From the NCBI RefSeq assembly GCF_029543085.1, contig NZ_CP119967.1, positions 5,110,501-5,174,500 of the forward strand: a stretch of 64,000 nucleotides of DNA, in the 5' to 3' direction. Source of the DNA: Pseudomonas sp. A34-9. Lineage in GTDB: Bacteria; Pseudomonadota; Gammaproteobacteria; Pseudomonadales; Pseudomonadaceae. How positions within the stretch are numbered: the first letter of the stretch is position 1; the number at the start of each line of letters is the position of its first letter. Position numbers and translations under genes: made by a program. Below the pieces are notes generated by a model that had not been told where the DNA came from, did not search any database, and saw only the letters and a list, made by a program, of their open reading frames with translations. Shown here in pieces: positions 48,024 through 57,310 of the stretch.

Positions 48024-48625
48024 ACCGCACGGCCAGCGCACTGACGTTATTGTTGTTGGCGGGGGCAGGCATTGGCGCGACATACCTGCTGCAACGCAGC
48101 AGTGCACCGCAGATCGCTGCTGAGCAGCGCTTGGCCGACAGTCGCAAACTGCTCGATGTGCTTGCCGCTGACAGCTACGACAACCAACCGCTGGACCAGC
48201 CGATTGCACTGACCGATACGGGTCTGAGCCATAGCACGCTCGCGGCGGGTTACCGTGCAACCAGCAATGGTCAAACCGTTGCAGTGTTGCTGCGTAACCA
48301 GACCGAGGGCTACGCCGGTGCCATTGAATTGCTGATTGCTATCGATGCCAACGGCAAGTTGCTCGGCGTAAAAACCCTCAAGCAAAACGAAACCCCGGCA
48401 CTTGGCGGCCTCATTGGCGACTGGCCGAACCGCTGGCTTCAGGTGTTTACCGGCAAATCACGCGGTGAACCGAATGACGCTGGCTGGGCATTGAAAAAAG
48501 ATCAGGGACAATTCGATCAAATGGCCGGGGCGACCATTACTTCGCGCGCAGCCATCAACGCGATCCGGGATGCGTTGCGTTACTTTGACGAACATCGAAC
48601 GGCGTTATTGGGGAGCGGAGCATGA
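48020..48625 (+). CDS. rsxG: RsxG/RnfG-like periplasmic flavin subunit
   Basis: The 201-residue protein has one N-terminal membrane anchor (residues 6-24) and a periplasmic FMN-binding domain. The conserved NETPALGG (123-130) and flavin-attachment region MAGATITSRAA (Thr172) are present, with Ala instead of Ser at the first motif position. ApbE-type flavin transferase normally modifies this Thr. It overlaps rsxD and rsxE by ATGA on both sides, so all rsx genes are translationally coupled. Confidence 0.88.
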   Translation: MNRTASALTLLLLAGAGIGATYLLQRSSAPQIAAEQRLADSRKLLDVLAADSYDNQPLDQPIALTDTGLSHSTLAAGYRATSNGQTVAVLLRNQTEGYAGAIELLIAIDANGKLLGVKTLKQNETPALGGLIGDWPNRWLQVFTGKSRGEPNDAGWALKKDQGQFDQMAGATITSRAAINAIRDALRYFDEHRTALLGSGA

Positions 48626-49191
48626 ACCTGTCCAACTCACTGATGCTGGTGCTATTGCTCGGCACCACCGTTTCGCTGGCCGGCGCGTTGGGGACGATGG
48701 TGATGTTTGTCCTCGTGGTGGGCATTTATGCTTTGGCCATGTCACCGCTGCGCCCGCGCATGACAGATGGCAGTGCCTTGCTGGCCGGAGTGCTGCTTGC
48801 TGCAACGTTAACCAGTTGCGCAGATCTTCTGGCGCAACGCTGGTTTCTGGCGTGGCACCAGTCGTTCAGTCTCTATGGCGGATTGATCGCCTTGCAGTGC
48901 GTGGTGCTGGAGCACAACGGTTTCTTCAGCCGACCGCTGGCCCAGCGCTTCAAACTTTGCGCATTGTTTGGCAGTTTGATGCTGGTGCTAGCGGCGCTGC
49001 GTGAACTCATCGGTCAGGGCAGCCTTGGACGGGGGTTGCTCGAGCATGGCTCCGCTCTTGTTGTATTTAGCGAAGGGCTGCACCTGATCACTTTGATCCC
49101 CGGTGCTTTTATTTTGTTGGCGCTGCTGCTGGCGGCGCGTCAGGCGATGGTTCGCCCGAACTCGATATCCAAGGAAACGCATCACCCATGA
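48622..49191 (+). CDS. rsxE: RsxE/RnfE-like membrane subunit with one conserved cysteine replaced
   Basis: The 189-residue protein has six predicted helices and is shorter than the E. coli 231-residue RsxE. The C-terminal LRELIGQGSL and LIPGAFILLALLLA regions identify the family. The first family cysteine (LLGLCPLL) is replaced: LLGTTVSL, with Thr16. The second (TNCIVVGRAE) is kept as LQCVVLEHNG (Cys93). Together with RsxA only one of the four expected cluster ligands remains. It overlaps nth by ATGA. Confidence 0.85.
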   Translation: MNLSNSLMLVLLLGTTVSLAGALGTMVMFVLVVGIYALAMSPLRPRMTDGSALLAGVLLAATLTSCADLLAQRWFLAWHQSFSLYGGLIALQCVVLEHNGFFSRPLAQRFKLCALFGSLMLVLAALRELIGQGSLGRGLLEHGSALVVFSEGLHLITLIPGAFILLALLLAARQAMVRPNSISKETHHP

Positions 49192-49826
49192 ATGCAGCAA
49201 AACGTCTGGAGATTTTCCGCCGCCTGCACGAAGACAATCCGGAGCCAAAGACCGAACTGGCCTACTCCTCGCCGTTCGAGCTGTTGATCGCCGTGATTCT
49301 TTCGGCGCAGTCGACTGACGTCGGCGTCAACAAGGCCACGGCAAAGCTGTTTCCAGTGGCCAATACGCCGGCGGCGATCCACGCTTTGGGGGTCGAAGGT
49401 CTATCGGAATACATCAAGACGATCGGTCTCTACAACAGCAAGGCCAGGAACGTCATCGAAACCTGCCGCCTGCTGGTCGAACGCCATGGCAGTGTGGTTC
49501 CGCAGACCCGTGAAGAGCTCGAAGCCTTGCCGGGAGTGGGCCGCAAGACCGCCAACGTCGTACTCAACACGGCTTTCCGCCAACTGACCATGGCCGTCGA
49601 CACCCACATCTTTCGCGTCAGCAACCGCACCGGCATTGCACCGGGCAAAAATGTGGTCGAAGTGGAAAACAAGCTGATGAAGTTTGTTCCCAAGGAATTC
49701 CTGCTCGACTCTCATCACTGGCTGATTCTTCACGGTCGCTACGTGTGTCTGGCCCGCAAGCCACGCTGTGGGAGTTGCCGGATCGAAGACTTGTGCGAGT
49801 ACAAAGACAAAACGTCTGACGATTGA
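49188..49826 (+). CDS. nth: Endonuclease III
   Basis: The 212-residue base-excision repair glycosylase/AP-lyase removes oxidised pyrimidines. The helix-hairpin-helix LPGVGRKTANVV contains catalytic Lys120; Asp138 is in VDTH. The [4Fe-4S] cluster ligands Cys187, Cys194, Cys197 and Cys203 are all in canonical spacing. It is the last gene of the rsx operon, sharing the ATGA overlap, as in many gammaproteobacteria. Confidence 0.97.
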   Translation: MNAAKRLEIFRRLHEDNPEPKTELAYSSPFELLIAVILSAQSTDVGVNKATAKLFPVANTPAAIHALGVEGLSEYIKTIGLYNSKARNVIETCRLLVERHGSVVPQTREELEALPGVGRKTANVVLNTAFRQLTMAVDTHIFRVSNRTGIAPGKNVVEVENKLMKFVPKEFLLDSHHWLILHGRYVCLARKPRCGSCRIEDLCEYKDKTSDD

Positions 49827-49932
49827 TCGGCTATTGGAATAATTGATAAGTCGATTGAAAAAATCTTTTTTACCCGCTGCTGGAATGTCGATATAAGGAG
49901 CGCCAAAGGCATTCTTAGCCGGGAGTTAGCTT

Positions 49933-50109
49933 ATGAGTAGCGACAAAGAGCCACTGGATGTAGATGAAGATATCGCTGCAGATACTGATGACACCGAACC
50001 TGTGGTCGAGGTCGCCAAGACCAATCTCAGCAAGCGCCGTACGATCGATAACCTGCTTGAGGAGCGCCGACTGCAAAGGCAGTTGGCCGAGTACGATTTT
50101 GATCTCTGA
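49933..50109 (+). CDS. Small acidic protein, PA3496-like (58 aa)
   Basis: The 58-residue protein has an acidic N-terminus (DVDEDIAADTDD) and a basic, helical C-terminus (SKRRTIDNLLEERRLQRQLAEYDFDL). It has no signal or membrane segment. It follows nth, as the small ORF annotated as a putative envelope-integrity protein does in P. aeruginosa. ATATAAGGAG lies upstream of the region; a terminator follows. The function is not known. Confidence 0.75.
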   Translation: MSSDKEPLDVDEDIAADTDDTEPVVEVAKTNLSKRRTIDNLLEERRLQRQLAEYDFDL

Positions 50110-50115
50110 TACCTG

Positions 50116-50140
50116 AAAGCCTCCCGGACCGGAGGCTTTT
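50116..50140 (+). terminator. Terminator after the small acidic gene
   Basis: Stem aaagcctcc/ggaggcttt with a short loop and T-run, 6 bases after the stop. Confidence 0.88.
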
Positions 50141-50198
50141 CTCTTTGTGCGGCTAGCTGAGTTTGATCGGCCCATGACCCTGTCAGCCATCGATAGAT

Positions 50199-50825
50199 TC
50201 AGACCAGACCATTGCGCTGCGCCAATTCGATCAGGTCAACCAGAGAACGCGCATTGAGCTTCAACAGCAAACGCGTCTTGTAGGTGCTCACGGTTTTGTT
50301 GCTCAAAAACATGCCATCTGCAATTTCCTTGTTGGTTTTGCCCCGTGCCAACTGCTGCAGCACCATCATTTCCCGACCGGACAGACGATCGACCATATCG
50401 GCTTCACTCGCATTGCCCAGACTGGTACGCACGGTATGCAAAGCCTGATTGGGAAAATAACTGTAGCCGGACAATACGGCCTTGATTGCGCTGAGCAACT
50501 CGGTCAAGTCCTGCTGTTTGCACACATAGCCGGCCGCACCTGATTGCATGCAGCGCATGGAAAAGTGCCCGGGAGCCTGGGAAGTCAGCACCAGTACTTT
50601 AATAGGCATGGCCGTTGAAGTCAGGCGTGCGATAACTTCCAGACCATCAAGTTTTGGTATTCCAATGTCCAGAATGACAATATCCGGCATTTGTTCTCGA
50701 GCAAGTTGTAACGCATCCACACCGTTATCAGTTTCTGCGATGACTTCGTAGCCATGACGTTCCATCAGCATACGTACCGCAAGACGAATGACAGGGTGAT
50801 CATCCACGATCAGCACTTTATTCAT
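50199..50825 (-). CDS. BvgA/EvgA-like NarL-family response regulator (orphan)
   Basis: The 208-residue regulator has a receiver domain with Asp53 (ILDIGIPKLDGLEVIARL) and a LuxR-type HTH (LSGREMMVLQQLARGKTNKEIADGMFLSNKTVSTYKTRL). It is strikingly close to BvgA of Bordetella across both domains. ATG 50825 is chosen because it starts the receiver domain; longer starts are not conserved. No BvgS-like sensor lies in the window, so its kinase must be elsewhere. The upstream region is A+T-rich and adjoins an unrecognised gene on the other strand, so this spot may be accessory. Confidence 0.88.
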   Translation of the reverse strand: MNKVLIVDDHPVIRLAVRMLMERHGYEVIAETDNGVDALQLAREQMPDIVILDIGIPKLDGLEVIARLTSTAMPIKVLVLTSQAPGHFSMRCMQSGAAGYVCKQQDLTELLSAIKAVLSGYSYFPNQALHTVRTSLGNASEADMVDRLSGREMMVLQQLARGKTNKEIADGMFLSNKTVSTYKTRLLLKLNARSLVDLIELAQRNGLV

Positions 50826-51300
50826 GGGCAAGTCCAGTTTCGCTGTTCGAATTTTTAGAACACGCACAATAGCCCAGTCACTTGCTCTACGGCATGCCAG
50901 TGTTAACACGCACTTGCATCGAGAGACATGCCCTACATCCATCGCGGATTAATCCTACAAAAAACCTCCACCCGTCTAAACATCCGACGCCGTAGCTTCT
51001 TTCGCCGGAAGCCAATTTCTCTTTTCACCCTGTTACAGACTACGACTACCGCTGCAAAACAAAAACCTCGCCGCTGCAGTTCATTGTGACCGAACGGCAT
51101 TGGCGCCTGGACATATCCGCGCGACTGAAAAATATCCGGATATTGGCAACACAAAGCAACAGCGGTGGCACCGGCACTATAACGCCGAGAAAACCATAAA
51201 CACTTGAAACAAGATATTTATACCAAGCCCTATAATTTTGCTATAAAAACAAACACTGAAAGCCAACTACCTACCACCAGACAATACGAACTTATTAACC
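50826..51300. other. A+T-rich intergenic region without a convincing gene
   Basis: No ORF with a ribosome site or recognisable product is present. Base composition falls clearly below the surrounding genes, especially from 51180 on. A TATAAT at 51231-51236 could serve the downstream gene. No hairpin repeat of the common families occurs here. Confidence 0.5.
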
Positions 51301-52047
51301 ATGAGAAAGACCAGGCAAAAGAGTACAAACATGCTTAAAATAAAAAAAAAGATCAGCAACCCAATGACCGTCATTGCCATATTTGCGGCTATCTCTGAAA
51401 CATCAGCCGCCGTGTCTCTGCCCTTTCTTGACAACGAGGACAGGGAAATCTATGTGTGGTTCTTGATCAGCTTTCCGTTTTACTTGTTATTTCTTTTCTT
51501 TATCACCTTGAATTTCAACTACCGCTCGCTCTATTCACCTTCCGATTTCGGTAAAGACAAGAACTTCCTGAAAGTAATCGATAACAATGATCGCGAGAGC
51601 AAACGACATGCCTCGACGCAAGAACCTGCCACACCAGGTACATTCGGGTTCTCCAGTTGTATCGTGCCGAGCGAATCTGGCACTGTCGAATGCAAAGACT
51701 CGTGCAAAGTACACAACGCACCCGACCCGCCTGCGGATATCAACGCAAAAACGAGCCAGATTGTTCAGCACAACATTCAGTTGCCCGCGTCGATCAGCAA
51801 TCTCCATCTCATAGACGCCAGGGATGTCGATGCATCGAGAGAGTTAGCCACGATGGTGGAAAACATCCGCAACCTGGACAGGAAAAGTGCCCGTGTGGTC
51901 GTCTTTCTTTCCAATCATGTGTCCGATTCTTTACTGACGCAAAATGCACTACTGCAAATCAGGCACTTAAAAAAAGGCTCTGGCAACACGCTGTGTATTG
52001 TTTATAACCTGTGCTCACAAGCGGTGACACTACTGGGGCGGGCCTGA
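51301..52047 (+). CDS. Unrecognised membrane protein in an A+T-rich patch
   Basis: The 248-residue protein (or 238 if the ATG at 51331 is used) has two hydrophobic segments, about residues 22-42 and 50-70 (VWFLISFPFYLLFLFFI), a variable hydrophilic linker with several Cys, and a C-terminal globular part (ISNLHLIDARDVDASRELATMVENI, then RVVVFLSNHVSD). Codon use is more A+T-rich than its neighbours, suggesting horizontal acquisition. I recognise no family. It lies between a BvgA-like regulator and argG, next to a hairpin terminator. Neither possible start has a strong ribosome site. Confidence 0.6.
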   Translation: MRKTRQKSTNMLKIKKKISNPMTVIAIFAAISETSAAVSLPFLDNEDREIYVWFLISFPFYLLFLFFITLNFNYRSLYSPSDFGKDKNFLKVIDNNDRESKRHASTQEPATPGTFGFSSCIVPSESGTVECKDSCKVHNAPDPPADINAKTSQIVQHNIQLPASISNLHLIDARDVDASRELATMVENIRNLDRKSARVVVFLSNHVSDSLLTQNALLQIRHLKKGSGNTLCIVYNLCSQAVTLLGRA

Positions 52048-52116
52048 AGGCGGAGTCGTTGCCACACGCGCGAAAAACTGAACATGACTCGAACAGAAAC
52101 AGCCAAAGAATTACGC

Positions 52117-52156
52117 AAAAAGGGCGGCCTTGTCTCGATGACAAGGCCGCCCTTTT
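52117..52156. terminator. Bidirectional terminator between the orphan gene and argG
   Basis: A 17-bp stem (aaaagggcggccttgtc / gacaaggccgccctttt) with a 6-nt loop and A/T runs on both sides lies 24 bases past the argG stop. Confidence 0.92.
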
Positions 52157-52179
52157 CATTGCACGTCAGTCTGCAACGC

Positions 52180-53397
52180 TTAGAACAGCTTGCGGCCCTT
52201 GTTGGCAGCAATGCGCATGCGCAGCGCGTTGAGCTTGATGAAGCCCGCAGCGTCAGCCTGGTTGTAAGCGCCACCATCTTCTTCGAAGGTCGCGATGTTG
52301 GCATCGAACAGCGAATCGTCGGACTTGCGGCCGGTGACGATCACGTTGCCTTTGTACAGTTTCAGGCGCACAACGCCGTTCACGTTGACCTGCGAAGCGT
52401 CGATCATCTGTTGCAGCATCAGACGCTCAGGGCTCCACCAGTAACCGGTGTAGATCAGGCTGGCGTACTTCGGCATCAGCTCGTCTTTGAGGTGAGCGAC
52501 TTCGCGGTCCAGGGTGATCGATTCGATGGCGCGGTGAGCGCGCAGCATAATGGTGCCGCCCGGGGTTTCGTAGCAGCCACGGGACTTCATGCCGACATAA
52601 CGGTTTTCGACGATGTCCAGACGGCCGATACCGTGAGCACCGCCGATCTTGTTCAGCGTCGCCAAAACAGTGGCCGGGGTCATTTCGACGCCATCCAGTG
52701 CAACGATGTCGCCGTTACGGTAGGTCAGTTCCAGGTATTGCGGGGTGTCAGGCGCGTTCTCAGGGGAGACGGTCCAACGCCACATGTCTTCTTCGTGCTC
52801 GGTCCAGGTGTCTTCCAGCACGCCGCCTTCATAGGAGATGTGCAGCAGGTTGGCGTCCATCGAGTACGGGGACTTCTTCTTGCCGTGGCGCTCGATCGGG
52901 ATCGCATGCTTCTCGGCGTAGTCCATCAGCTTCTCGCGGGACAGCAGGTCCCACTCGCGCCAAGGGGCAATCACTTTAACGCCAGGCTTGAGTGCGTAGG
53001 CACCCAGTTCGAAACGCACCTGGTCGTTGCCTTTACCGGTGGCGCCATGGGAAATGGCGTCAGCGCCCGTTTCGTTGGCGATTTCGATCAGGCGTTTGGC
53101 GATCAGCGGACGTGCGATGGAAGTACCCAGCAGGTACTCGCCCTCGTAAACGGTGTTGGCGCGGAACATCGGGAACACGAAATCACGCACGAATTCTTCG
53201 CGCAGATCGTCGATGTAGATTTCTTTGACGCCCATGGCCTGAGCCTTGGCGCGGGCCGGCTCGACCTCTTCGCCTTGACCGAGATCAGCGGTAAAGGTCA
53301 CCACTTCACAGTTATAAGTATCCTGCAGCCACTTGAGGATCACCGAAGTGTCCAGGCCGCCGGAATACGCCAGAACGACCTTGTTTACGTCCGCCAT
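52180..53397 (-). CDS. argG: Argininosuccinate synthase
   Basis: The 405-residue cytoplasmic enzyme joins citrulline and aspartate with ATP in arginine biosynthesis. The N-terminal PP-loop [15 protein letters not shown] (residues 9-23), [15 protein letters not shown] and the C-terminal family features are all intact, with normal length. ATG 53397 is used. argF, the preceding pathway step, is about 8 kb away in this window. Confidence 0.98.
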   Translation of the reverse strand: MADVNKVVLAYSGGLDTSVILKWLQDTYNCEVVTFTADLGQGEEVEPARAKAQAMGVKEIYIDDLREEFVRDFVFPMFRANTVYEGEYLLGTSIARPLIAKRLIEIANETGADAISHGATGKGNDQVRFELGAYALKPGVKVIAPWREWDLLSREKLMDYAEKHAIPIERHGKKKSPYSMDANLLHISYEGGVLEDTWTEHEEDMWRWTVSPENAPDTPQYLELTYRNGDIVALDGVEMTPATVLATLNKIGGAHGIGRLDIVENRYVGMKSRGCYETPGGTIMLRAHRAIESITLDREVAHLKDELMPKYASLIYTGYWWSPERLMLQQMIDASQVNVNGVVRLKLYKGNVIVTGRKSDDSLFDANIATFEEDGGAYNQADAAGFIKLNALRMRIAANKGRKLF

Positions 53398-53526
53398 GCC
53401 ATCACTCCACGGGGTTCTACGGAAAGCCGAGGAGTCTACCGCTCAAACGCGATAATTTACAGAGGCGCGACAGCTTAAGACGACAAAGCGACAGAATCTT
53501 TCTTAAGCGCGACGATGACCGGCGAG

Positions 53527-54438
53527 TCAGGAAGTCGCTGCAGTGCTGGCTGGCGTGCTCGCTTGTGGCGCGGGTGCGGGGCTGGTCGGTGCCACACGTG
53601 CCAGTTTGACATTGACCCGACGGTTCTTCGCACGATTGGCCGCATTGGTATTCGGCACAATGGGATATTGCTCGCCATGGAACCGCACAGTGATTTGCGA
53701 CTCCTGAATACCATTGGCCTTGAAGAAGTCGACAACGGCCAACGCCCGGCGGCGCGACAGTTCGCGGTTGGTCAGACGATTACCGCTGTTGTCGGAATGG
53801 CCATCGAGCTCAATGTGATTGACCGTCGGATCGGCCTTCATGAATTCGAGCATCACTTGCAGCTTGGCCTTGGCGGCGGCGTCCAGATCAACGCCTTCGC
53901 CGGGGAAGCCGATCTGCGACTGTTTGATCTGATCGAAATTCTGCGGCAGCAATTTCGCCACACACGTCTGGTAATCGTTGAAGGCTTTGCTGAATTTGAC
54001 CGGCAACAGACGGACTTCAGATACGCGGCCATCACCAGACGCGCGACGTACTACCGGGCTGCGACCGTCCAGCAAACCGCTGATCAGACCGCCGGCCTGC
54101 GACTGCGAGCTGCTGAACAGCACGTTGCCACTGCCGAGCCTCACAGAGCCGAGATTGATGTCACCACGCCCCGGCTGCCAGGGTGCAGCCGCCGCCAGCA
54201 AAGTCGCCGAACCGCCGCCGAGCATGGCGTTGTAGGCGTTCAGACGAAATATCGCCTGCTCGCCGGCCTTGCGCACGAATTCACCCGAACCGAAATCGGT
54301 GATCGGCTGGGTCAGACGACATTCGAACTTGTCGCCGGCGACCGTCCACTCAATGTTCTCCAGACGGGTCTGGTAGGTGAGCGCCATCGCGGGAAGGCTG
54401 GCAAACACACTGAGCAAGGCTAAATAACGCTGGCGCAC
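53527..54438 (-). CDS. motY: MotY-type OmpA-family flagellar stator protein
   Basis: The 303-residue protein has a signal peptide (QRYLALLSVFASLPAMA), an N-terminal MotY domain, and a C-terminal OmpA-like peptidoglycan-binding domain (HIELDGHSDNSGNRLTNRELSRRRA, then AKNRRVNVKL). MotY forms part of the T ring that docks the MotCD stator. The argG-motY-pyrC-rnt order supports the name. The start GTG 54438 is preferred because GGAG lies 6 bases before it; an ATG at 54450 overlaps that site and would add four residues. Confidence 0.87.
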   Translation of the reverse strand: MRQRYLALLSVFASLPAMALTYQTRLENIEWTVAGDKFECRLTQPITDFGSGEFVRKAGEQAIFRLNAYNAMLGGGSATLLAAAAPWQPGRGDINLGSVRLGSGNVLFSSSQSQAGGLISGLLDGRSPVVRRASGDGRVSEVRLLPVKFSKAFNDYQTCVAKLLPQNFDQIKQSQIGFPGEGVDLDAAAKAKLQVMLEFMKADPTVNHIELDGHSDNSGNRLTNRELSRRRALAVVDFFKANGIQESQITVRFHGEQYPIVPNTNAANRAKNRRVNVKLARVAPTSPAPAPQASTPASTAATS

Positions 54439-54598
54439 GGGAGGCTCCATTGGCTTCTGAAACACAAAGACCGATTCACACTATGTTTACGGCATACCTA
54501 CGGGATATCGGACGCTTGCCGCAAAACTTGATAGCGAGTGCCTGCAAGAGTCTTTTCCGGTAGCATTCGCCTCAGTTTGACCCGCCTGGAATCCCCTC

Positions 54599-55645
54599 AT
54601 GTCCGACCGCCTGACCCTGCTGCGTCCCGACGACTGGCACATTCATCTTCGCGATGGTGCCGTGTTGACCAATACCGTTGCCGATGTTGCGCGCACGTTT
54701 GGTCGCGCCATCATCATGCCCAACCTGGTACCTCCGGTGCGCAACGCCGCTGAAGCCGACGGCTATCGCCAGCGGATTCTCGCTGCCCGCCCGGCCGGCA
54801 GTCGCTTTGAGCCGCTGATGGTGCTGTACCTCACCGACCGCACCCAGCCCGAAGAAATTCGTGAAGCCAAGGCCAGTGGTTTTGTCTACGCCGCCAAGCT
54901 GTACCCGGCTGGCGCGACCACCAACTCCGATTCCGGCGTGACCAGCATCGACAAGATCCTGCCGGCGCTGGAGGCCATGGCCGAAGTCGGCATGCCGTTG
55001 CTGATCCACGGTGAAGTCACCCGGGGTGACGTCGACGTGTTCGATCGCGAAAAGATTTTCATCGATGAGCACATGCGCCGCGTAGTCGAGCGCTTCCCGA
55101 CGCTGAAAGTGGTGTTCGAACACATCACCACCGGCGACGCCGTGCAGTTCGTCAACGAGGCTTCGGCCAACGTCGGCGCGACCATCACCGCGCATCACCT
55201 GCTCTACAACCGCAACCACATGCTGGTGGGCGGGATTCGGCCGCACTTCTATTGCCTGCCGATCCTCAAGCGCAATACGCACCAGGAAGCTCTGCTCGAC
55301 GCCGCCACCAGCGGCAGCGCGAAGTTCTTCCTCGGCACCGACTCGGCGCCGCACGCGCAGCACGCCAAAGAAGCCGCTTGCGGCTGCGCCGGCTGCTACA
55401 CCGCGTACGCCGCCATCGAGATGTACGCCGAAGCCTTTGAACAGCGCAACGCGCTGGACAAGCTCGAAGCCTTCGCCAGCCTCAACGGTCCGCGTTTCTA
55501 CGGCCTGCCGGCAAACACCGATCGCATCACCCTGGTTCGTGAAGAATGGACCGCCCCGACCAGCCTGCCATTCGGCGAGCTGACCGTTATCCCGCTGCGC
55601 GCCGGTGAAAAACTGCGCTGGCGCCTGCTGGAGGAACACGCGTGA
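54599..55645 (+). CDS. pyrC: Dihydroorotase
   Basis: The 348-residue enzyme closes carbamoyl aspartate to dihydroorotate in pyrimidine biosynthesis. The zinc motif HIHLRDG (residues 16-22), the carboxylated-Lys region [12 protein letters not shown], and the catalytic GTDSAPH motif are present. It belongs to the short class II (E. coli-like) type. Its stop overlaps the GTG start of rnt. Confidence 0.97.
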   Translation: MSDRLTLLRPDDWHIHLRDGAVLTNTVADVARTFGRAIIMPNLVPPVRNAAEADGYRQRILAARPAGSRFEPLMVLYLTDRTQPEEIREAKASGFVYAAKLYPAGATTNSDSGVTSIDKILPALEAMAEVGMPLLIHGEVTRGDVDVFDREKIFIDEHMRRVVERFPTLKVVFEHITTGDAVQFVNEASANVGATITAHHLLYNRNHMLVGGIRPHFYCLPILKRNTHQEALLDAATSGSAKFFLGTDSAPHAQHAKEAACGCAGCYTAYAAIEMYAEAFEQRNALDKLEAFASLNGPRFYGLPANTDRITLVREEWTAPTSLPFGELTVIPLRAGEKLRWRLLEEHA

Positions 55646-56319
55646 GTGAAGACCATTTCGACGACGAACTGGACGGTCAAAGTGGTGGTGGCGGTTCCCG
55701 TCACCCAATGGCAGCACGCTTTCGCGGCTATCTGCCGGTTGTCGTTGACGTAGAAACCGGTGGCTTCAACTCGGCCACCGATGCGTTGCTGGAGATTGCC
55801 GCGACCACCATCGCCATGGATGAAAAGGGTTTCGTTTACCCGGATCACACTTACTTCTTCCGTGTTGAGCCGTTCGAAGGCGCCAACATCGAAGCGGCGG
55901 CGCTGGAGTTCACCGGAATCAAGCTCGATCACCCGCTGCGCATGGCCGTCAGCGAAGAAGCCGCGCTGACCGACATCTTCCGTGGCATTCGCAAGGCGCT
56001 GAAGGCCAACGGCTGCAAGCGTGCGATTCTGGTCGGGCACAACAGCAGCTTCGATCTTGGCTTCCTCAACGCTGCGGTTGCGCGGCTGGACATGAAGCGC
56101 AACCCGTTCCACCCGTTCTCCAGCTTCGACACCGCGACGCTGGCCGGTCTGGCGTACGGTCAAACCGTACTGGCGAAAGCCTGCCAGGCCGCCGACATCG
56201 ATTTCGACGGCCGTGAGGCGCATTCGGCGCGTTACGACACCGAGAAAACCGCTGAGCTGTTCTGCGGCATCGTCAATCGCTGGAAACAGATGGGCGGCTG
56301 GGAAGATTTCGACGACTGA
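55642..56319 (+). CDS. rnt: Ribonuclease T
   Basis: The 225-residue DEDD-family 3'-5' exoribonuclease trims tRNA and other stable RNA ends. The catalytic acids are seen as VVDVETGG (Exo I), [10 protein letters not shown] (Exo II) and [13 protein letters not shown] (Exo III). The start is GTG 55642 within a GTGA overlap with pyrC, with GGAGG 7 bases upstream. Confidence 0.96.
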   Translation: MSEDHFDDELDGQSGGGGSRHPMAARFRGYLPVVVDVETGGFNSATDALLEIAATTIAMDEKGFVYPDHTYFFRVEPFEGANIEAAALEFTGIKLDHPLRMAVSEEAALTDIFRGIRKALKANGCKRAILVGHNSSFDLGFLNAAVARLDMKRNPFHPFSSFDTATLAGLAYGQTVLAKACQAADIDFDGREAHSARYDTEKTAELFCGIVNRWKQMGGWEDFDD

Positions 56320-56345
56320 TCCTCGTCGGGTAAATCCTGCACATG

Positions 56346-56375
56346 AAAAAACCGGCCACGTGGGCCGGTTTTTTT
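56346..56375. terminator. Bidirectional terminator between rnt and the peroxiredoxin gene
   Basis: Stem aaccggcc/ggccggtt with long A- and T-runs between two convergent genes. Confidence 0.92.
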
Positions 56376-56393
56376 CTACCTCGACGTTGCGCC

Positions 56394-56996
56394 TTACAGG
56401 GCAGCAGCGTTCTCGGTCAGGTATGCAGCAACGCCTTCTGGCGAAGCGTTCATGCCTTTGTCGCCTTTCTTCCAGTTGGCAGGGCAGACTTCGCCGTGCT
56501 CTTCGTGGAATTGCAGAGCGTCGACCAGACGGATCAGCTCTTCCATGTTACGGCCCAGCGGCAGGTCGTTGATGATCTGCGAACGGACAACGCCTTTGTC
56601 GTCGATCAGGAACGCGCCACGGAAAGCCACGCCGCCTTCGGATTCAACGTCGTACGCCTTGGCGATGTCGTGCTTCATGTCGGCAGCCATGGTGTATTTC
56701 ACCTTGCCGATGCCGCCATTGTTCACTGGAGTGTTGCGCCATGCGTTGTGAGTGAAGTGCGAGTCGATCGACACAGCGATCACTTCAACGTTGCGTGCCT
56801 TGAAGTCGGCCATGCGGTTGTCCAGAGCGATCAGCTCGGACGGGCAGACGAAGGTGAAGTCCAGTGGGTAGAAGAACACCAGGCCGTATTTGCCTTTGAT
56901 GGCCGAGGACAGGGTGAAGCTGTCAACGATCTCGCCATTGCCGAGTACGGCCGGGACGGTGAAGTCAGGGGCTTGTTTGCCTACGAGTACGCTCAT
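56394..56996 (-). CDS. Typical 2-Cys peroxiredoxin (AhpC/TSA family)
   Basis: The 200-residue enzyme reduces hydrogen peroxide and organic peroxides. Peroxidatic Cys51 is in FTFVCPSE and resolving Cys171 in GEVCPANW. ATG 56996 starts SVLVGKQAPDF, with GGAGATATC upstream. It is convergent with rnt and divergent from bfd. The reductant is probably thioredoxin or AhpF; no ahpF lies here. Confidence 0.95.
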   Translation of the reverse strand: MSVLVGKQAPDFTVPAVLGNGEIVDSFTLSSAIKGKYGLVFFYPLDFTFVCPSELIALDNRMADFKARNVEVIAVSIDSHFTHNAWRNTPVNNGGIGKVKYTMAADMKHDIAKAYDVESEGGVAFRGAFLIDDKGVVRSQIINDLPLGRNMEELIRLVDALQFHEEHGEVCPANWKKGDKGMNASPEGVAAYLTENAAAL

Positions 56997-57242
56997 TGAT
57001 ATCTCCTGGTGTAAAAACTTGAAGTTCAGGGTCCGCGCCAGCCTGCCACCCTCAGGCGACAGCCCTGTGACACGAACCCCCTTCGCAAGGGCCGACCATC
57101 ATACACTGCGTTTTTCGCCTGTCCTCAACGGTTTTTCAAACGAAGCGGATAAGCACGCTGCATTTACGGGGCCAGGCAATTAGCCAGTAATCACCGTTCG
57201 TCAGTCACAGCCGTTAATCGGCTGAAGCGTTCCGAAAGCACT

Positions 57243-57271
57243 TTGACAATCATTCTCGTTAACATTAAGAT
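57243..57271 (+). promoter_or_regulatory. bfd promoter with overlapping Fur box
   Basis: TTGACA (57243-57248) is followed after exactly 17 bp by TAAGAT (57266-57271). The spacer contains acaatcattctcgttaac, matching the Fur consensus half ATAATCATT closely. This suggests iron-repressed transcription of bfd, as known in P. aeruginosa. The surrounding 57001-57310 gap shows no other gene. Confidence 0.75.
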
Positions 57272-57310
57272 CCATCGCAATTGAGTCACAACCAGCGACG
57301 GTTCTCACTT

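Noticed and set aside
50933..51154. 73-codon frame upstream of the BvgA-like regulator
   Set aside because: Cys- and Arg-rich translation without ribosome site or domain; probably chance in a non-coding stretch.
54439..54465. ATG starts at 54465 and 54450 for motY
   Set aside because: Both lie on or before the GGAG ribosome site; GTG 54438 has proper spacing and a normal signal peptide, though this remains a choice rather than proof.
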